From Diplonema japonicum (Eukaryota; Euglenozoa; Diplonemea; Diplonemida; Diplonemidae), in assembly GCA_964019335.1 (NCBI GenBank), contig OZ025702.1, positions 290,001 to 354,000 on the forward strand: 64,000 nucleotides of DNA, written 5' to 3'. Below the pieces are notes generated by a model that saw only the letters and a program-made list of their open reading frames with translations, did not search any database and was not told where the DNA came from. The translations under genes were made by a program, and so were the position numbers. This document shows, piece after piece, positions 1-10,895 of this stretch; within the stretch, counting starts at the first letter, position 1; each line of letters opens with the position of its first letter.

Positions 1-38
1 CCTAGAAAAAAAAAAAAAAGAAGAAGAAGAAAAAAAAA

Positions 39-494
39 ATGCGGAGAATCGGAGTCCGAGCCATCAAAAGAACGGTTCAAAGCCGGAATGAAACAGACCT
101 CCCTAGTGGAGGCGTGCTTAGCAAAGGGAAGGAAAACACCTCGACGAGGGACATAGTAAGCGAAGAGGATCTGAAGCAGGCGAGGAAAAAGGAAAAAGGG
201 ATGTGGTTCCTGAAAGACAACCAACGGGGAGGCATCTCGAACCCCATGGCACCATACGAGCCGAGGAACGGCGGTGACAAAGGTCTCCCCTTCTCGACAA
301 GAGGCGGGAAAGAGTTCGACGTCTCAGAACCGAGCGAGGCTGAAATGAAAGATCTGGTAAAGAAGGGTATCGTGGCAACCCCCGTGAGCCCAGAGCGAAG
401 GGAGAAACAACTACAACTCCTGAACAAAACAAAAACCCGCAAAGCGCTCGCAACACTACTAAGCGATGAAGAGGGCATGGTATCCAACATTTAA
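39..494 (+). CDS. Small hypothetical charged protein (151 aa)
   Basis: An open frame of 151 codons starts at an ATG directly preceded by an A-rich leader, the same context seen before several certain genes here. The product is rich in Lys, Arg, Glu and Ser, with no membrane segment and no motif I recognise; a stretch near residues 55-75 (MWFLKDNQRGG) is the most hydrophobic part. Its stop codon is immediately followed by the A-run and the AAATAGCTATTT end of the foldback element at 500, so the element appears inserted at the very end of the gene. It could also be the last exon of a gene that begins left of the window. Function unknown. Confidence 0.5.
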   Translation: MRRIGVRAIKRTVQSRNETDLPSGGVLSKGKENTSTRDIVSEEDLKQARKKEKGMWFLKDNQRGGISNPMAPYEPRNGGDKGLPFSTRGGKEFDVSEPSEAEMKDLVKKGIVATPVSPERREKQLQLLNKTKTRKALATLLSDEEGMVSNI

Positions 495-499
495 AAAAA

Positions 500-995
500 A
501 AATAGCTATTTATTGCCAACAAATAATGAGTCATTATTTAACTCGAGTTCCCGGATTTTTTGCACGAGGGCCCGCAGGGCCCGAGTGCAAAAAAACGGTA
601 ACGAGTGTTAAATAATGGCTCATTTGGTGGCAAGTAAGTCGTTTTATTTCACTTTTCGTCATTTGAGTCACTCACTCTTCACTGCTTTCACTGCTGTTTT
701 TTTTCACGCAGGTCAGCTTTTTGGGATTTTTCTAAGGTAATACAGGGTAGCTATTTCGCCGTGGCATTTAAAGGGGAAGTGAGGCACTTATTCCCACTTT
801 TAAGGGCTGGAATGGCCTCAGATGGCCAAAAATAGTCAAAATACCCCCACCCCAAAAAGATTTTTCAAGGGGTTGGGTGCATTTTTTTCCACGACAAGAC
901 CCATTTTTTCACTCTGAAGGGCCATTATTTAACTGCAAAATCTCATTATTTAACTAGTTAAATAATGGCCATTTCGCGTTAAATAATGAGGCCCC
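500..995 (+). mobile_element. Foldback/MITE-like element, copy 1
   Basis: A roughly 500-bp element without coding capacity. It begins with the palindrome AAATAGCTATTT (500-511), followed by a 117-nt imperfect hairpin (515-631) whose tip is GGGCCC-GCA-GGGCCC (568-582). It contains six identical copies of the 11-mer CATTATTTAAC in both orientations (532, 607, 923, 944, 957 and 978). Two of these form a perfect 24-bp palindrome at 944-967. The right edge reads AATGAGGCCCC (985-995). A diverged copy with the same order of parts lies inverted at 62830-63557. The element separates the first gene from the enoyl-CoA hydratase-like gene. Confidence 0.75.
515..631. repeat. Long hairpin of foldback copy 1
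   Basis: Outer arms GCCAACAAATAATGAG and CTCATTTGGTGGC pair almost fully. The inner arms TTTTTTGCAC and GTGCAAAAAA enclose GGGCCC repeats around a GCA loop. Such a structure would form a cruciform in DNA or a strong hairpin in RNA. Confidence 0.8.
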
Positions 996-1010
996 TAGTG
1001 AGTGAAGAAA

Positions 1011-1025
1011 ATGACGAAGAGTGAA

Positions 1026-1063
<38 letters not shown>

Positions 1064-1852
1064 ACAAAAGGTAACTGTAAAGCATGACGAAGGTGTGATC
1101 CTAGTGGACATCCTCCCTTCCAGAGGCCGCATTACAGGGGGGTTGATTAAACAGTTCAACGACTTGCTTGAACAACTAGGGCACATGCGAGATGTCACAG
1201 GGATTGTCTTCAACATAAAAGGGAGTCTAACTGGTGTGCCCGACCAAAATGAGTGCGGGGCGGACGCTGCTACGGCGTTCGAGGCAGTGGCGAACATTCA
1301 AAGAGTGGGGGTTAACCTGTGGAACACAAACGTGGTGACCATCTGCTCCTTTGAACATGAGCTTAGCGGGATCGGGTTGGAGATCTTTTTGTTCTGCGAT
1401 TTTATGTTCGCGGGGCCGACCGCTTCTATTCATGTATGGAAAGAAAAAAAAAAGAAGAAAAAAAAAAAAAAAAAAAAAAAAAAAAACAGTACTCCGCTCC
1501 TGTTCATAGCCAAACAGGTGTTGTCGGTGGGCTGACGAACCTTGCCAGGAGGACAAACCCGCGGACTGCGCTTCTTGTCGCCACGTCACCATCTCCCATC
1601 CCTGCAGAGACGTGTGTCAGCTTATCACTGCTGGACAGGATCGCGAAGAACCCCAAGGATGCTGCGAAGAAATTCTTGAAATCCCTCCCCGAGGAGAACT
1701 GGGACCAAACACGGAAGATGAAGGACATCGCTGTGACCATGGAGCAGCTGGAGATGACCGAGGCGATGATCAAGGAGCAGTTCCACTTCAGGAAGTCCTG
1801 GAACAGTGTGAAACACAAGGAACGGGTCGACGATTACCAGAGATCGATGTGA
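1011..1852 (+). CDS. Enoyl-CoA hydratase/isomerase (crotonase)-like protein
   Basis: Two exons, 1011-1433 and 1490-1852, join in frame across an A-rich intron (GTATGG...ACAG, 1434-1489) to give about 261 residues. The fold signature is a crotonase core: a beta strand GVILVDILPS, then the alpha/beta region ending in GIGLEIFLFCDFMFAGP, which corresponds to the GGGLELALACD segment of the family. Unusual points: the first oxyanion-hole segment (normally SAGADL) is not recognisable, and the second has SGIG instead of GGG, so catalysis is doubtful. Residues 8-19 would be poly-lysine encoded by an A-run; the true start may therefore be an upstream exon or a miscounted homopolymer. It lies just downstream of the foldback element. 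Confidence 0.6.
1434..1489 (+). other. A-rich intron of the crotonase-like gene
   Basis: GTATGG donor, ACAG acceptor, and an interior that is almost only A. Removing it joins CAT to TACTCC in frame and restores the crotonase core. Confidence 0.7.
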
Positions 1853-1922
1853 ACAAAGGATTCTTCCATTCATTTAGTCTACAGTTTACTCATTACTCCA
1901 AAAAACCAGGTGGGAAGGGAGA

Positions 1923-2447
1923 ATGAAAATGTTTCACACAGCCGCCCTTATTACAACCTTCTTCTCTGCTGCCTCAGGGTTAGTGTGTTCTGGGTCAGGG
2001 GCCGGCCTTCAACTGCGATACACTAATGGTGTTACGATCAACCCCCAGCATGTGGGGCAGCTACTGACCATCGAAGAGACATTCACAGCACCAAACATCA
2101 CTTGGACCGCAAACAGCACTGGAGCCCTGTACCACTATGCGATGGTAGACCCGGATGCTCCTTTCCCCGAGGACCCTGTGCTGGCCGACCTTCTTCACCA
2201 AGGTACCATTAATGTCAAGGGAAATGACCTGTCCACCGGAGCTGTGCTCGAGCCCTATGTGGGGCCCCTCCCTCCCCCTGGTTCCGCCAAGCACAGGTAT
2301 TGCCAGTTCCTTTATGCGACCGATGCCCCGATCACTTTTGCCCAACCGGGTTCTCGGTACGGGTTCAACTTCACCAGCTTGCAGAATACCATCGTTTCAG
2401 CCGGCGGGAGGCTTGTTGCGTCTACTTTTTTCTACGTGAAGTTTTAA
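1923..2447 (+). CDS. Secreted PEBP-family protein 1
   Basis: A complete 174-residue protein of the phosphatidylethanolamine-binding protein (PEBP/RKIP) family. It starts with a signal peptide (about residues 1-20, hydrophobic core AALITTFFSAASG) and retains both family signatures: MVDPDAP (residues ~77-83) and the GPLPPPGSAKHRYCQFLY block, whose HR pair and Pro/Gly loop line the anion-binding pocket. Asn-X-Thr sites (NIT, NST, NFT) suggest glycosylation in the secretory pathway. A pyrimidine/AG acceptor-like site lies just upstream. Its neighbour at 2843 is a paralogue, so this is a tandem duplication. The natural ligand cannot be told from sequence. Confidence 0.85.
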   Translation: MKMFHTAALITTFFSAASGLVCSGSGAGLQLRYTNGVTINPQHVGQLLTIEETFTAPNITWTANSTGALYHYAMVDPDAPFPEDPVLADLLHQGTINVKGNDLSTGAVLEPYVGPLPPPGSAKHRYCQFLYATDAPITFAQPGSRYGFNFTSLQNTIVSAGGRLVASTFFYVKF

Positions 2448-2611
2448 AAAAGTTTAAAACTCCATTCTTTTTTTTTTTTTTTTTCTCTCCCCACTAGCTA
2501 CCTCTGCGGGTGAATGGTTTTTGTATTTTTTTTTTTTTTTCACCCTATCCTTTTTTTTTCTCCTAGCTTTTTTGGCGAAAAGTCGTTTCTAATGATTTTT
2601 GCTTTTCTTCT

Positions 2612-2642
<31 letters not shown>

Positions 2643-2696
2643 GAAAGCGGAAGGTACAAACGTCAGCTCTACGGTGAGTAGCAAGCATCTTAAAAA

Positions 2697-2765
2697 GGTA
2701 AGCACGCCACCACGATGGGCCGTTGCTAAGGGCCCTTGGCCAACTTCGCTTCCCATCATAATGAG
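2697..2765 (+). repeat. Dispersed CCGTTGCTAA repeat, copy A
   Basis: Contains GCACGCCACC, then a GATGGGCCGTTGCTAA core, and further on CTTCGCTTCCCATCATAATG. It matches copy B (3688-3752) through most of its length, and copies C, D and E in part. It lies about 80 bp upstream of the second PEBP gene. Confidence 0.7.
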
Positions 2766-2802
2766 GGGGGAAAAAATCTTTTTTTTTTTATTATTCATCC
2801 TT

Positions 2803-2842
2803 TCTTCCCTTCCGACCCCCTAACCCATCTTGTAGGATAGTA
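2803..2842 (+). promoter_or_regulatory. Acceptor-like pyrimidine tract/AG before PEBP gene 2
   Basis: A pyrimidine-rich run with CCCTAACCC and a terminal TTGTAG ends seven bases before the ATG at 2843. The same arrangement recurs before most genes here. It fits a spliced-leader trans-splice site, though an intron in the 5' UTR is equally possible. Confidence 0.4.
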
Positions 2843-3370
2843 ATGCGCTGCTTTATGACTGTGGCCGCGGTGCTGTCTGTGCTCGGTGGGGCGAGCGGTC
2901 TGATGTGTTCAGGGACTGGGGAGGCTTTAAAGCTGGTGTACCCCAACGGGATTGTGGTTGACCCGAAGAACTCGGGGAGGAATCTGACGATGCCGCAGAC
3001 ACACGACAGGCCAAACATCACATGGAACGTGCCGACAGCAGGTTACTTCCAGTACATTATGGTAGACCCTGATGCACCAACACCCGCTGACCCTAGGATG
3101 TCCGACATCCTTCACCAGGGGTCTGTTAACATGAAGAGTGATGACTTCTCCACTGGCACTGTCCTGGAGCCGTACATGGGGCCCTCCCCACCCCCCACCT
3201 CCCCGCCTCATAGGTACTGCCAGTTCCTGTACACCACCAACGTCCCCATCACTGTCACCCCGCCCGCCTCACGTCTGAACTTCAACATGACACAGCTCCA
3301 GCACACCATTCTTGCTGCCGGTGGTAAGCTTGTGTCGTCCACTTACTTTTACACTCAATACTCTTCTTGA
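2843..3370 (+). CDS. Secreted PEBP-family protein 2
   Basis: A complete 175-residue paralogue of the protein encoded at 1923. It has the same signal-peptide, MVDPDAP and GPSPPPTSPPHRYCQFLY arrangement, and the same C-terminal pattern (LQHTILAAGGKLVSSTYFY). Two cysteines (near residue 22 and in the HRYC block) are conserved between the copies and could form a disulphide in the secretory pathway. The two proteins differ in the ligand-loop residues following GP (PLPPPGSAK against SPPPTSPP), so ligand preference may differ. PEBPs bind anionic lipid head groups or act as protease or kinase inhibitors; which applies here is unknown. Confidence 0.85.
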   Translation: MRCFMTVAAVLSVLGGASGLMCSGTGEALKLVYPNGIVVDPKNSGRNLTMPQTHDRPNITWNVPTAGYFQYIMVDPDAPTPADPRMSDILHQGSVNMKSDDFSTGTVLEPYMGPSPPPTSPPHRYCQFLYTTNVPITVTPPASRLNFNMTQLQHTILAAGGKLVSSTYFYTQYSS

Positions 3371-3579
3371 AGCGTTCGTCAATAGCGGAGATGTGCCAGG
3401 GACGGGAGATTCGGATGGAGGAATCCGTGTGTTTTTTTTTTTTTTCTTTTTTCTTTTTCTTTTTCTTTTTAATTCTTCTGATAATTTCTTCCCTTGTTTC
3501 CCTTCTGGCTGATGATCTTCCATTTCGCTTTTTTTTGGCGTCCTGTCACATACCGCAGGTACCCTTAAATGTCTCTTTT

Positions 3580-3633
<54 letters not shown>

Positions 3634-3820
3634 CAGGCAGTTCTTATGCGGAACCCGTTCGAGTTTTTTTTTTCCCCCTCCCCATAAGGTATGCACGCCA
3701 CCGCGGTGGGCCGTTGCTAAACCACTTTGTTTCCCTGTCATAGTGAATCCCCCACCCCCCTTGTCTCCGTGTTGCCGGCTCTTCTCCTGCTTCACCCACC
3801 CCACCGCCTAGCTGCTCGCA
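3371..3820. other. Intergenic region with T runs and dispersed repeat copy B
   Basis: No protein-like frame apart from poly-Phe/poly-Lys artefacts of T/A runs (3431-3470, 3578-3633). Copy B of the dispersed repeat lies at 3688-3752 and an acceptor-like CCACCGCCTAG lies just before the next start. Confidence 0.6.
3688..3752 (+). repeat. Dispersed CCGTTGCTAA repeat, copy B
   Basis: GGTATGCACGCCACC, then a small palindrome GCCACCGCGGTGGGC, the CCGTTGCTAA core and ACTTTGTTTCCCTGTCATAG. It lies about 70 bp upstream of the gene at 3821, the same spacing as copy A to its downstream gene. Confidence 0.7.
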
Positions 3821-4621
3821 ATGGGTGTCGACTTGTCAAGCGTGGGACGCATTATGGAGAAACTATGTGAGGCAGAGTACGATGGTGAGGAGGAAGAAAA
3901 AGAGGCGGCACAGCCTTACGCGAGCGAAGAGATGGATGCTGTGGAAGATGGCCGGGCAAGGAAGGAAGAGATACCGAACTTGGAGCGGCTGAAGGCACTG
4001 TTGATGGTGTCGGCTGACGAGGAGGTTGCGCAGTGGATGGCAGAGCAGTACGGCGACCTATGCCTGCTGATCCTGCTGAATGAGGATCGATCTGCGAGAT
4101 ACAAGGAACTCGCTCTGCTTGTGTTGGGGAACATATCTTTGCGCTGCCTTGTAAGCGAAGAGGCGTTGCCGGACATAATGCACGTGGTGCTCGCACAGAC
4201 GCATGCTTCTGACTGCTGCGTCGTTGTCGCTGCATGTGCTGTGGTTCAAAACGCTTGTGCCTGCCCCGCTGGGTCCTCTTCATGGACCTCATACCTCACT
4301 GCGCACCCCCCACACCTGTACCACCTCTTTTTCACTCTTCTTCCCCACCCACTCACACGTCTCTCTCTTCTCCACCTATTCTATACCTTCCTCTACACCA
4401 CGCCTGATGCTCTTGCTACTCTTTTATCAATCGCTCCCGCTGCCACATGGTCTGGCTATCTTCACGGTGTCTTCACTACAGCCCACCAGGAGGGCAGTCT
4501 TGCCGAGATGCGTGGGGTGGCTGCCGCCGTTGATCTGCTGAAACAGTTTGGCGTGAAGGAGGTTCAGGCCCTTGCAGCAGAGTGCTTCGAAGCGACGGCT
4601 GGGATGGAGGAACAGGACTGA
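3821..4621 (+). CDS. ARM-like helical protein, possibly SAAL1-like
   Basis: A complete 266-residue protein with an acidic N-terminus (residues 20-50) followed by alpha-helical repeats. The segment EEVAQWMAEQYGDL then RYKELALLVLGNISLR (about residues 68-110) resembles the start of SAAL1-type armadillo domains, in which a conserved LGN follows a helix pair. The middle is rich in Leu, His and Pro. The start is the first ATG after a CCTAG acceptor-like site. Function is not known; in animals SAAL1 is a nuclear proliferation-associated protein. The assignment rests on a short segment, so a generic HEAT/ARM adaptor is an alternative. Confidence 0.5.
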   Translation: MGVDLSSVGRIMEKLCEAEYDGEEEEKEAAQPYASEEMDAVEDGRARKEEIPNLERLKALLMVSADEEVAQWMAEQYGDLCLLILLNEDRSARYKELALLVLGNISLRCLVSEEALPDIMHVVLAQTHASDCCVVVAACAVVQNACACPAGSSSWTSYLTAHPPHLYHLFFTLLPHPLTRLSLLHLFYTFLYTTPDALATLLSIAPAATWSGYLHGVFTTAHQEGSLAEMRGVAAAVDLLKQFGVKEVQALAAECFEATAGMEEQD

Positions 4622-4685
4622 AGCCCTGATATATCTTTTTTTGCCCCCATCGTACTTCCCTTAACACCAACCGAACAGACACAAC

Positions 4686-6247
4686 ATGGGTGAAGACAGC
4701 GATGCCGAAGATGCCGAGGTGGAGGAGGAGGAAGAGATCGAGGACTTCCAAGAGATTGATGTCTCTGGGATGGAGGACGGGAAGCGGTCGATGCTGCTCG
4801 GTGGCGTGTCTGTGCAGCGAGACATCAAGGCATCCCTAGAGATATGCAAAGAAGAAGGCATCGACACCCTGATAGTGGGTGAGGGGTCTTACGAGAGCTT
4901 AGTCCTGGACACAGAACGCAGTGGGCTGCTGGTGATAGGGAATGGGACAAAGGAGGACATTGTGTTCAATGGGTGCGACGTGAGTTGCACGTGCTACGTG
5001 TCAGGAATAACATTCAACGCGCAAGAGGAGTCTGCGCTGAAGGTGGTGTGTACAGGAAAGCTACCGCCGAGACCTGTCTTCACAGACTGCACGTTTTCGG
5101 GTGGGAAGAATGTAGTTGCGGTGCATGCATGTGCCGAGCCCACCCTAGTAGGGTGCACCATCACTTCGTCGGTGTTTTCGGGTGTCTACTGCTTCCCGCG
5201 AAGCGCACCAGTCTTGATGTCAAGTTATGCGGTCCTTACACCTGCCCCCTTTTACACGGTAAAACCCCCACCGGGGTCTGAAGCAGCTCCCGCAACAACT
5301 CTCCCTCCCGCCACTGCAGTCCGCCTTGTCAACGAAGAACCCGCCGAAGAAGACGGCACCAAGTACTGGCGTGTGACGACTGCCTTGGGGGCTTCGGGCT
5401 ATGTCAAGATGGAAAACATAGACTACACAGAACCAAAGCACTGCACTGTGACAGGGGGGAAGGCAGTCGGATCGGTTGGAGTGGTACGTTTTTTTTTTTC
5501 TTTTTTTTTTTTTTCTGTTTCTTTTGCTGTAACACGAAACACTGCAGTTCTGCGACGACTCTAAAGCAGCGTTCAACAACGTAGTGGTCAAGGGCCATGA
5601 GACAGGGTACTTCTTGCAGAACAAGTGCGGCAGTTGCTCTATCAAGGTTTGCAACTCCCTTTTCCGTTTCAAGTAAAAAATTTAAAAAAAATCCTCACAG
5701 AACGGCTTCGTCGAAGACATTACCGGGACGGGTCTGTACTTAAGCTCGGGGTGCAGGGCAGTTATAAAAAATTGCAGGGTAAGGAAATGCAAGCACTATG
5801 GTTTGATCGTGGGGAAAGGCAAGACGGGGGGAGGAGACCAAATTTCGGTTCTGTGTCGGGAGCTGGAGAATTTTTACTATGCACGAGATGGAGAAGGCTA
5901 CGGAACCCTCCTAGAGTCTTTAAAGGAACAAGATGTCACCGTGGACATGGCCAGCAGGACATGGAGCAACTCTGGCACTTCAGAACAAGGGACTTGGACT
6001 CCAGCCGAGTCCCGCCCCATCTTGCGCGACAATGTGTTCAACGCAAACGTGCGGATCGACCCCGGGACAGCACCTTCTTTCTTCGGTATGCCACATAGCA
6101 TTCTTCTAACACTTTTTTTTAAAAGGCAACGTCATTGTGAAGCCTTTCGAAGCAACTTCCCGCAACAAGTTCTCCCTCAACGGGATTGAACCTGCCGCGG
6201 ACGAGCCGAAGATGCCTATTTTGAAACGGGAGGAGCCCGCTGAATAG
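4686..6247 (+). CDS. Right-handed beta-helix repeat protein
   Basis: Four exons (4686-5483, 5548-5646, 5701-6085, 6126-6247) join in frame to about 467 residues. Introns are 40-64 bp with GTACGT, GTTTGC and GTATGC donors and GCAG, ACAG and AAAG acceptors. After a very acidic N-terminus the protein shows stacked beta-helix coils (GLLVIGNGT, CDVSCTCYVSGITF, VFTDCTFSGGKNV, PTLVGCTITSSVFSGVYC, GTGLYLSSGCRAVIKNCRV), a pattern of pectin-lyase-fold proteins. A middle insertion (about residues 200-245, AVRLVN...YWRVTTALGASGYV) looks like a small SH3-like barrel. No signal peptide is seen, so it is likely intracellular. Similar proteins bind glycans or act as F-box/scaffold partners; no catalytic residues can be assigned. 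Confidence 0.7.
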
Positions 6248-6343
6248 GGTCGACACGAAGAGAGGGGAAAAGGCTGCGCAAAACAGCCCCCTTTTTCTTT
6301 CTTTCATTATGGATGAGGTTAAAACCGTAAATATTTGTACTAA

Positions 6344-6383
<40 letters not shown>

Positions 6384-6461
6384 CCTCCCGTTTCTTTTTT
6401 TTTTCCCCTCAAACACAACAGAACCGCCACCTCCACACCCTTTTACACTTTTTATCAAAAA

Positions 6462-9400
6462 ATGGACGGACTGGAGAGAGAGCCTGAAGACATGTTGCCT
6501 GAAATGCAGGCAACTGAAAAGACTTGGGGTGAGGTGCCTATGATCCTGTGCTGTATGTGTGGGATCAGCATCGACACAAACCCCTCGAATATGTGTTTGA
6601 ACTGTTTGAGGGGAACAGTAGACATCACGGAGAGCATACCGAAGGAGTGCACAGTTACGTGGTGCAGGGCGTGCGAGAGGTATCTGCAGCCGCCGAAGTT
6701 CTGGACAAAGTGTGAATTAGAGTCGAAAGAGCTGTTGACACTGTGCTTGAAGAAGATCAAGGGGCTGCATAAAATGCATTTGGTGGATGCCTCGTGGATC
6801 TGGACAGAGCCCCACAGCAGAAGGTTGAAGATCAAGCTGACTATTCAAAAAGAAGTCTTCCAAGGAACTGTGATCCAACAGTCCATGGTTGTTGAGTACG
6901 TGGTGAACGCCATTCAATGCGAGACATGTGCTAAAATTGCGACTGGTCAGGATCAGTGGGGTTGCGTTATGCAGATTCGTCAGAGGGTGGAACATAAGAG
7001 GATGTTGCTGTACATGGAGCAACTTGTTATCAAGCACAGCATGCACACCGAGTGCTTGAAAATCCAAGCTGAACCGGATGGTCTTGATTTCTTCTTCGAC
7101 TCCAGGTCCCCTGCCTTGAAGCTTCTCCAGTTCTTCAATTCCCTCGCCCCCTGCAGACGTGTAGACGCTGAGCAGCTTATCTCCTCCGATCTCAAGAACA
7201 ACACCGCGAACTTCCACTACAGTTACCGGCTTGACATCGCGCGCCTTTGCCGTGAGGATCTCATCTGTCTCACCCGCCCCCTCTATTCACAGCTGGGCGG
7301 TATCGGGCCCATCTGTCTTGTCGCCAAGATGTTCAGCAGCATCATCATCCTCGACCCCAAGACGCTCAACGTTCAGGAAATCCCCAGCGCCACTTATTGG
7401 AAAGCTCCCTTTGCTGTATGCGCACTTCCAATCTAACATACTACCCCTCACAGGCCCTTTCTACAACACGCGTCATGACCGAGTTCTATGTGATGGATGT
7501 TGAGATCATCCCTGGTGCCATCAACGGAAAGTATGTTGAAATTTATTTTTGGTAACATTTGTCGTTGTTGGTTTAGCAGGGAGCATGCTGCAGTTCGACT
7601 TCTTTCGGACTGCTGAGAGGCCGCAAACTGTCAGGGTGTCCTGGCGAGCTTCTGCATCACAAGCTCGGGGTGCAAGTTCAAGTTGTGTTCGGTTAAAAAG
7701 GAAAGAGATCAGTCCAATAAAAATGGGGGGGGAGATAATGATAACTGTTCTTGTTTCTGTGTCCTTGTCGAGGGCCCTGGTCATTGTCATCATTAAAACG
7801 GAAAGGAAAAAACACCTCCCGCGGGGCTCGAACCCGCGACCACAAGGTTAAGGGCCTTGCGCTCTACCGACTGAGCTAGGGAGGCTGTTAATTTTATGAC
7901 GACCCATTTTCTTGTATTGGAAACCCACAATTTGTTGTCTTTATATAAAACAAGAAAATGGGCTGTCATAGAATTAACAGCCTCTTATTAACAGCCCCCC
8001 CTTCAACACGGCGACGCTCTTCTCACAGGCAACAAGGCTAGGGCCGATCGTCTCGGACGCTACACGAGACGATCTGCGGAGACGACACTGTCCCTGGTCT
8101 CGACACAACAGGACAGACGCAGGAACCCTACGAGGGCGGAACGGGCGACTTCACGATGGACGAACTGCTGAGGCAACTGCTCAGGACGAGAACGAAGAGT
8201 GCTGCAGGCGACGATGGAGTCTTCAACGTGATGCTGATGCGTCTGGGTAGGGAATCCCTGAGAATCGTTCTACAGCTGTTCAATCTCTCCTGGGCGAGCG
8301 GGCAAGTGGAAACTGGCACTAGTCGTCCCGATCCCGAAGCCGGGCAAAGACCCCACGAAGATTGAGTCCTACCGCCCCATCAGCCTGACGAGCTGCCTCG
8401 GCAAGCTCATGGAAAGGATGGTCGAGGCCCGCGTGACGTATCTACTTGACTCCCCGACAACGATGGTAGAGGGACTTCACCCCGCCCAGGCTGGCTTCAG
8501 GAAAGGGAGGTCCACCGAGGAGCAGGTTGCCGCCATCGTGCAGCATGTGACGATAAAAAGGAACGCCGAAGTTAAGGAGGCATGCCTCACCATACTCTTT
8601 GACTTCTCAAAGGCGTTCGACAGGGTCAACCACGAGGCACTCATTCAGAAGATGTCTCAGAAGCGCTTCCCTACGGCCTACACCAGGTGGGTTTCCTCCT
8701 TCCCAACGTCCAGAACAGCGAGGGTAGTCGTGGAGGGTGTCAAGGGGACCCCTTACAAAATCAAGAGTGGCGTGCCTCAAGGTTCTGTACTCGGTCCAGT
8801 GCTGTTCACCATCTTCGTGGACGACCTAGCGAGGGAACTTGAGGGTCTGGCTGGGCTCTCCACGATCTACGCGGACGACGTCGCGGTAGTAGTCTCTGCC
8901 ACAACAAGGACTGAGCTCGAGGCCAGGGCCACGGCGGTAGTGGGTGCAGTCGAAGACTGGTGTACACGATGGGGGATGCAGTTGAGCAGGGAGAAGACGC
9001 TGTACGTCCCCACCCCCAAATGCGAACCGTACGACTTCCACGTCTACTTCCCCTCGACCGGGGCGACGCATCCGGGCTTCGAATTCCGGCCGCTGGAGCT
9101 CAAGGGCCGACTCATCGCCGGGGGACCTACTCACCTGATCGGGAGGAGGCTCCTGTCCGTTAACCGCACGGCCACGACACGACGCGACGTCTCTGCACTC
9201 GTCTCCAAAGGGCTGGTGTATGAATTCTCCACGGCCGTCCCCGTCGCGAGGCGTGATAGGGCCAAGTATCTAGGGGTCATCCTTGACGCTGACTTGTCTT
9301 TCGGTGCCCATGCCCGCGACATCATCGAGAGATACGACAAACGAATTCGCATACTGCGGCTCCTCTCCGGCTCGTCCTGGGGCAGTTCCGCAGCATCACT

Positions 9401-10844
9401 CAGGTCCTTGTACCTGGCCTACGTCCTACCGGTGTTCACCTACTCGATTGGCATCTTCTTCGCACTGATGTCTGCTCAAGACAGGAAGGCACTGTGCATG
9501 AGGCACGATGAGGCAGCCCGACGAATCACGGGGTGCGTCAAGAACACCTCCACCTCGGCTGTACTGTGTGAGGCCCGCTTGCGCCCGCTCGACCTGATGG
9601 CCGACGCTGCTTCTGCCATTCTACTGCAGAGGGCACTGAGGTGGGTGGGAACCCCGGTGAACAGGGTGGTCAGGGGTGCAGCTACCGCAGGATGGGCCTT
9701 GGGAGCGCTGAAGGCGACGAGGAGTTCTGGGCTGAGTGCGGTTGCTTCCCTACCGCTAGGGCCTGATACGAGAGCCCCCCCCCTGGGCGGAAGGCATCCA
9801 CGTCGATCCCTACGCCACCGACACCAGGAGGACACTCCCCGACGATGTGAGGGCGGCAGCGGCTGCGGAAAAGCTGGACGAGATCCCAAGCGGCGCTCTG
9901 GTAGTGTACACGGACGGCTCGGTGATAAGGGGGAGAGGGGGAGCTGGGGTTGCCCTCAGAGTCCCCGACATGGACCTCACCCTTACCACCTCTCACGGGG
10001 CCAGCATGGTCTCCACACCCATGTGCGCCGAGGGCACCGCTATCCTGATGGGGTTGAAGGAGGCTGCGGAGGTGTACAAAACGGTCGTGAACCTGAGGGG
10101 CCGCCCTCTCTACCTGCTGACCGACTCACAGACGATGCTGCGGAGGCTCGCTGGAGGCCCCGGACAGCAGAGGGAGTCCACGGACAGACGGATCTGGGAT
10201 GCCGCTTCCTGGCTCAGGGCCAAACGCTCTGGTGATGTGCACTTCTGGTACATCCCCTCCCACTGCGGTGTGACGGGGAACGAGCTCGCCGACGGAGCGG
10301 CCAGGGACGGGCTGTCGAAGTCGCCTTGCGGGGTTAGCTACCGCTCCAGCAAGGCGGCCATAAAAGCGTGGCTGAGAGGAAGGTCGCGTGCGAGATACAA
10401 CAGCGACTCCCCCGGCCACCACCGCCTCGTCACCGGTGGCGAATGTCTCTCTCTCCCACCACTCAGTAGGAGGGATGAGGTCCTGATCATTCGGCTCCGG
10501 ACCGGACACACGCCTTTGATGAGGGGGTACCTCCAGCTCAAGGGACCCCTGAGGGCTGAGGGGAGTCATCACCTCACCTGCCCCGCCTGCAACGTTCAAT
10601 CACCGCTCGACGCTGATCACCTGCTGAGGGGCTGTCATTCTCTGGCTCCCACAGCTAAGTCCTTCTACGACACTGGGCTGCCGCTCCGCGCGCTGCTTTC
10701 CAAGCACTCCGCCGAGGTCTGCGCCTTCATCGAGGCCTCCGGGCTCTTATCATGGTCTGAGTGTGGGATCTTCCCCCCGGCCGACGCAGCACAAGGGTGA
10801 TCGTGAGCCCATTATAGACCCCCCCCCCCCCCTACCCCTTTGTC

Positions 10845-10895
<51 letters not shown>

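Larger units (their letters stand above)
2448..2842. other. Intergenic region with homopolymers and a dispersed repeat
   Basis: No coding potential. It holds several T runs (2468-2484, 2525-2540, 2613-2642) and copy A of the dispersed ~65-bp repeat (2697-2765). A TAACCC...TTGTAG pyrimidine/AG segment ends seven bases before the next ATG and looks like a splice-acceptor region. Confidence 0.6.

Noticed and set aside
9700-9850. Possible programmed frameshift at the C9 run between RT and RNase H of element A
   Set aside because: Element B and the related copies encode RT and RNase H in one frame, and element A has a second break near 8308, so decay or a miscounted run is simpler.
10843-10890. 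C run followed by a CA microsatellite as a functional element
   Set aside because: Simple-sequence tract with no partner copy or associated structure in the window.
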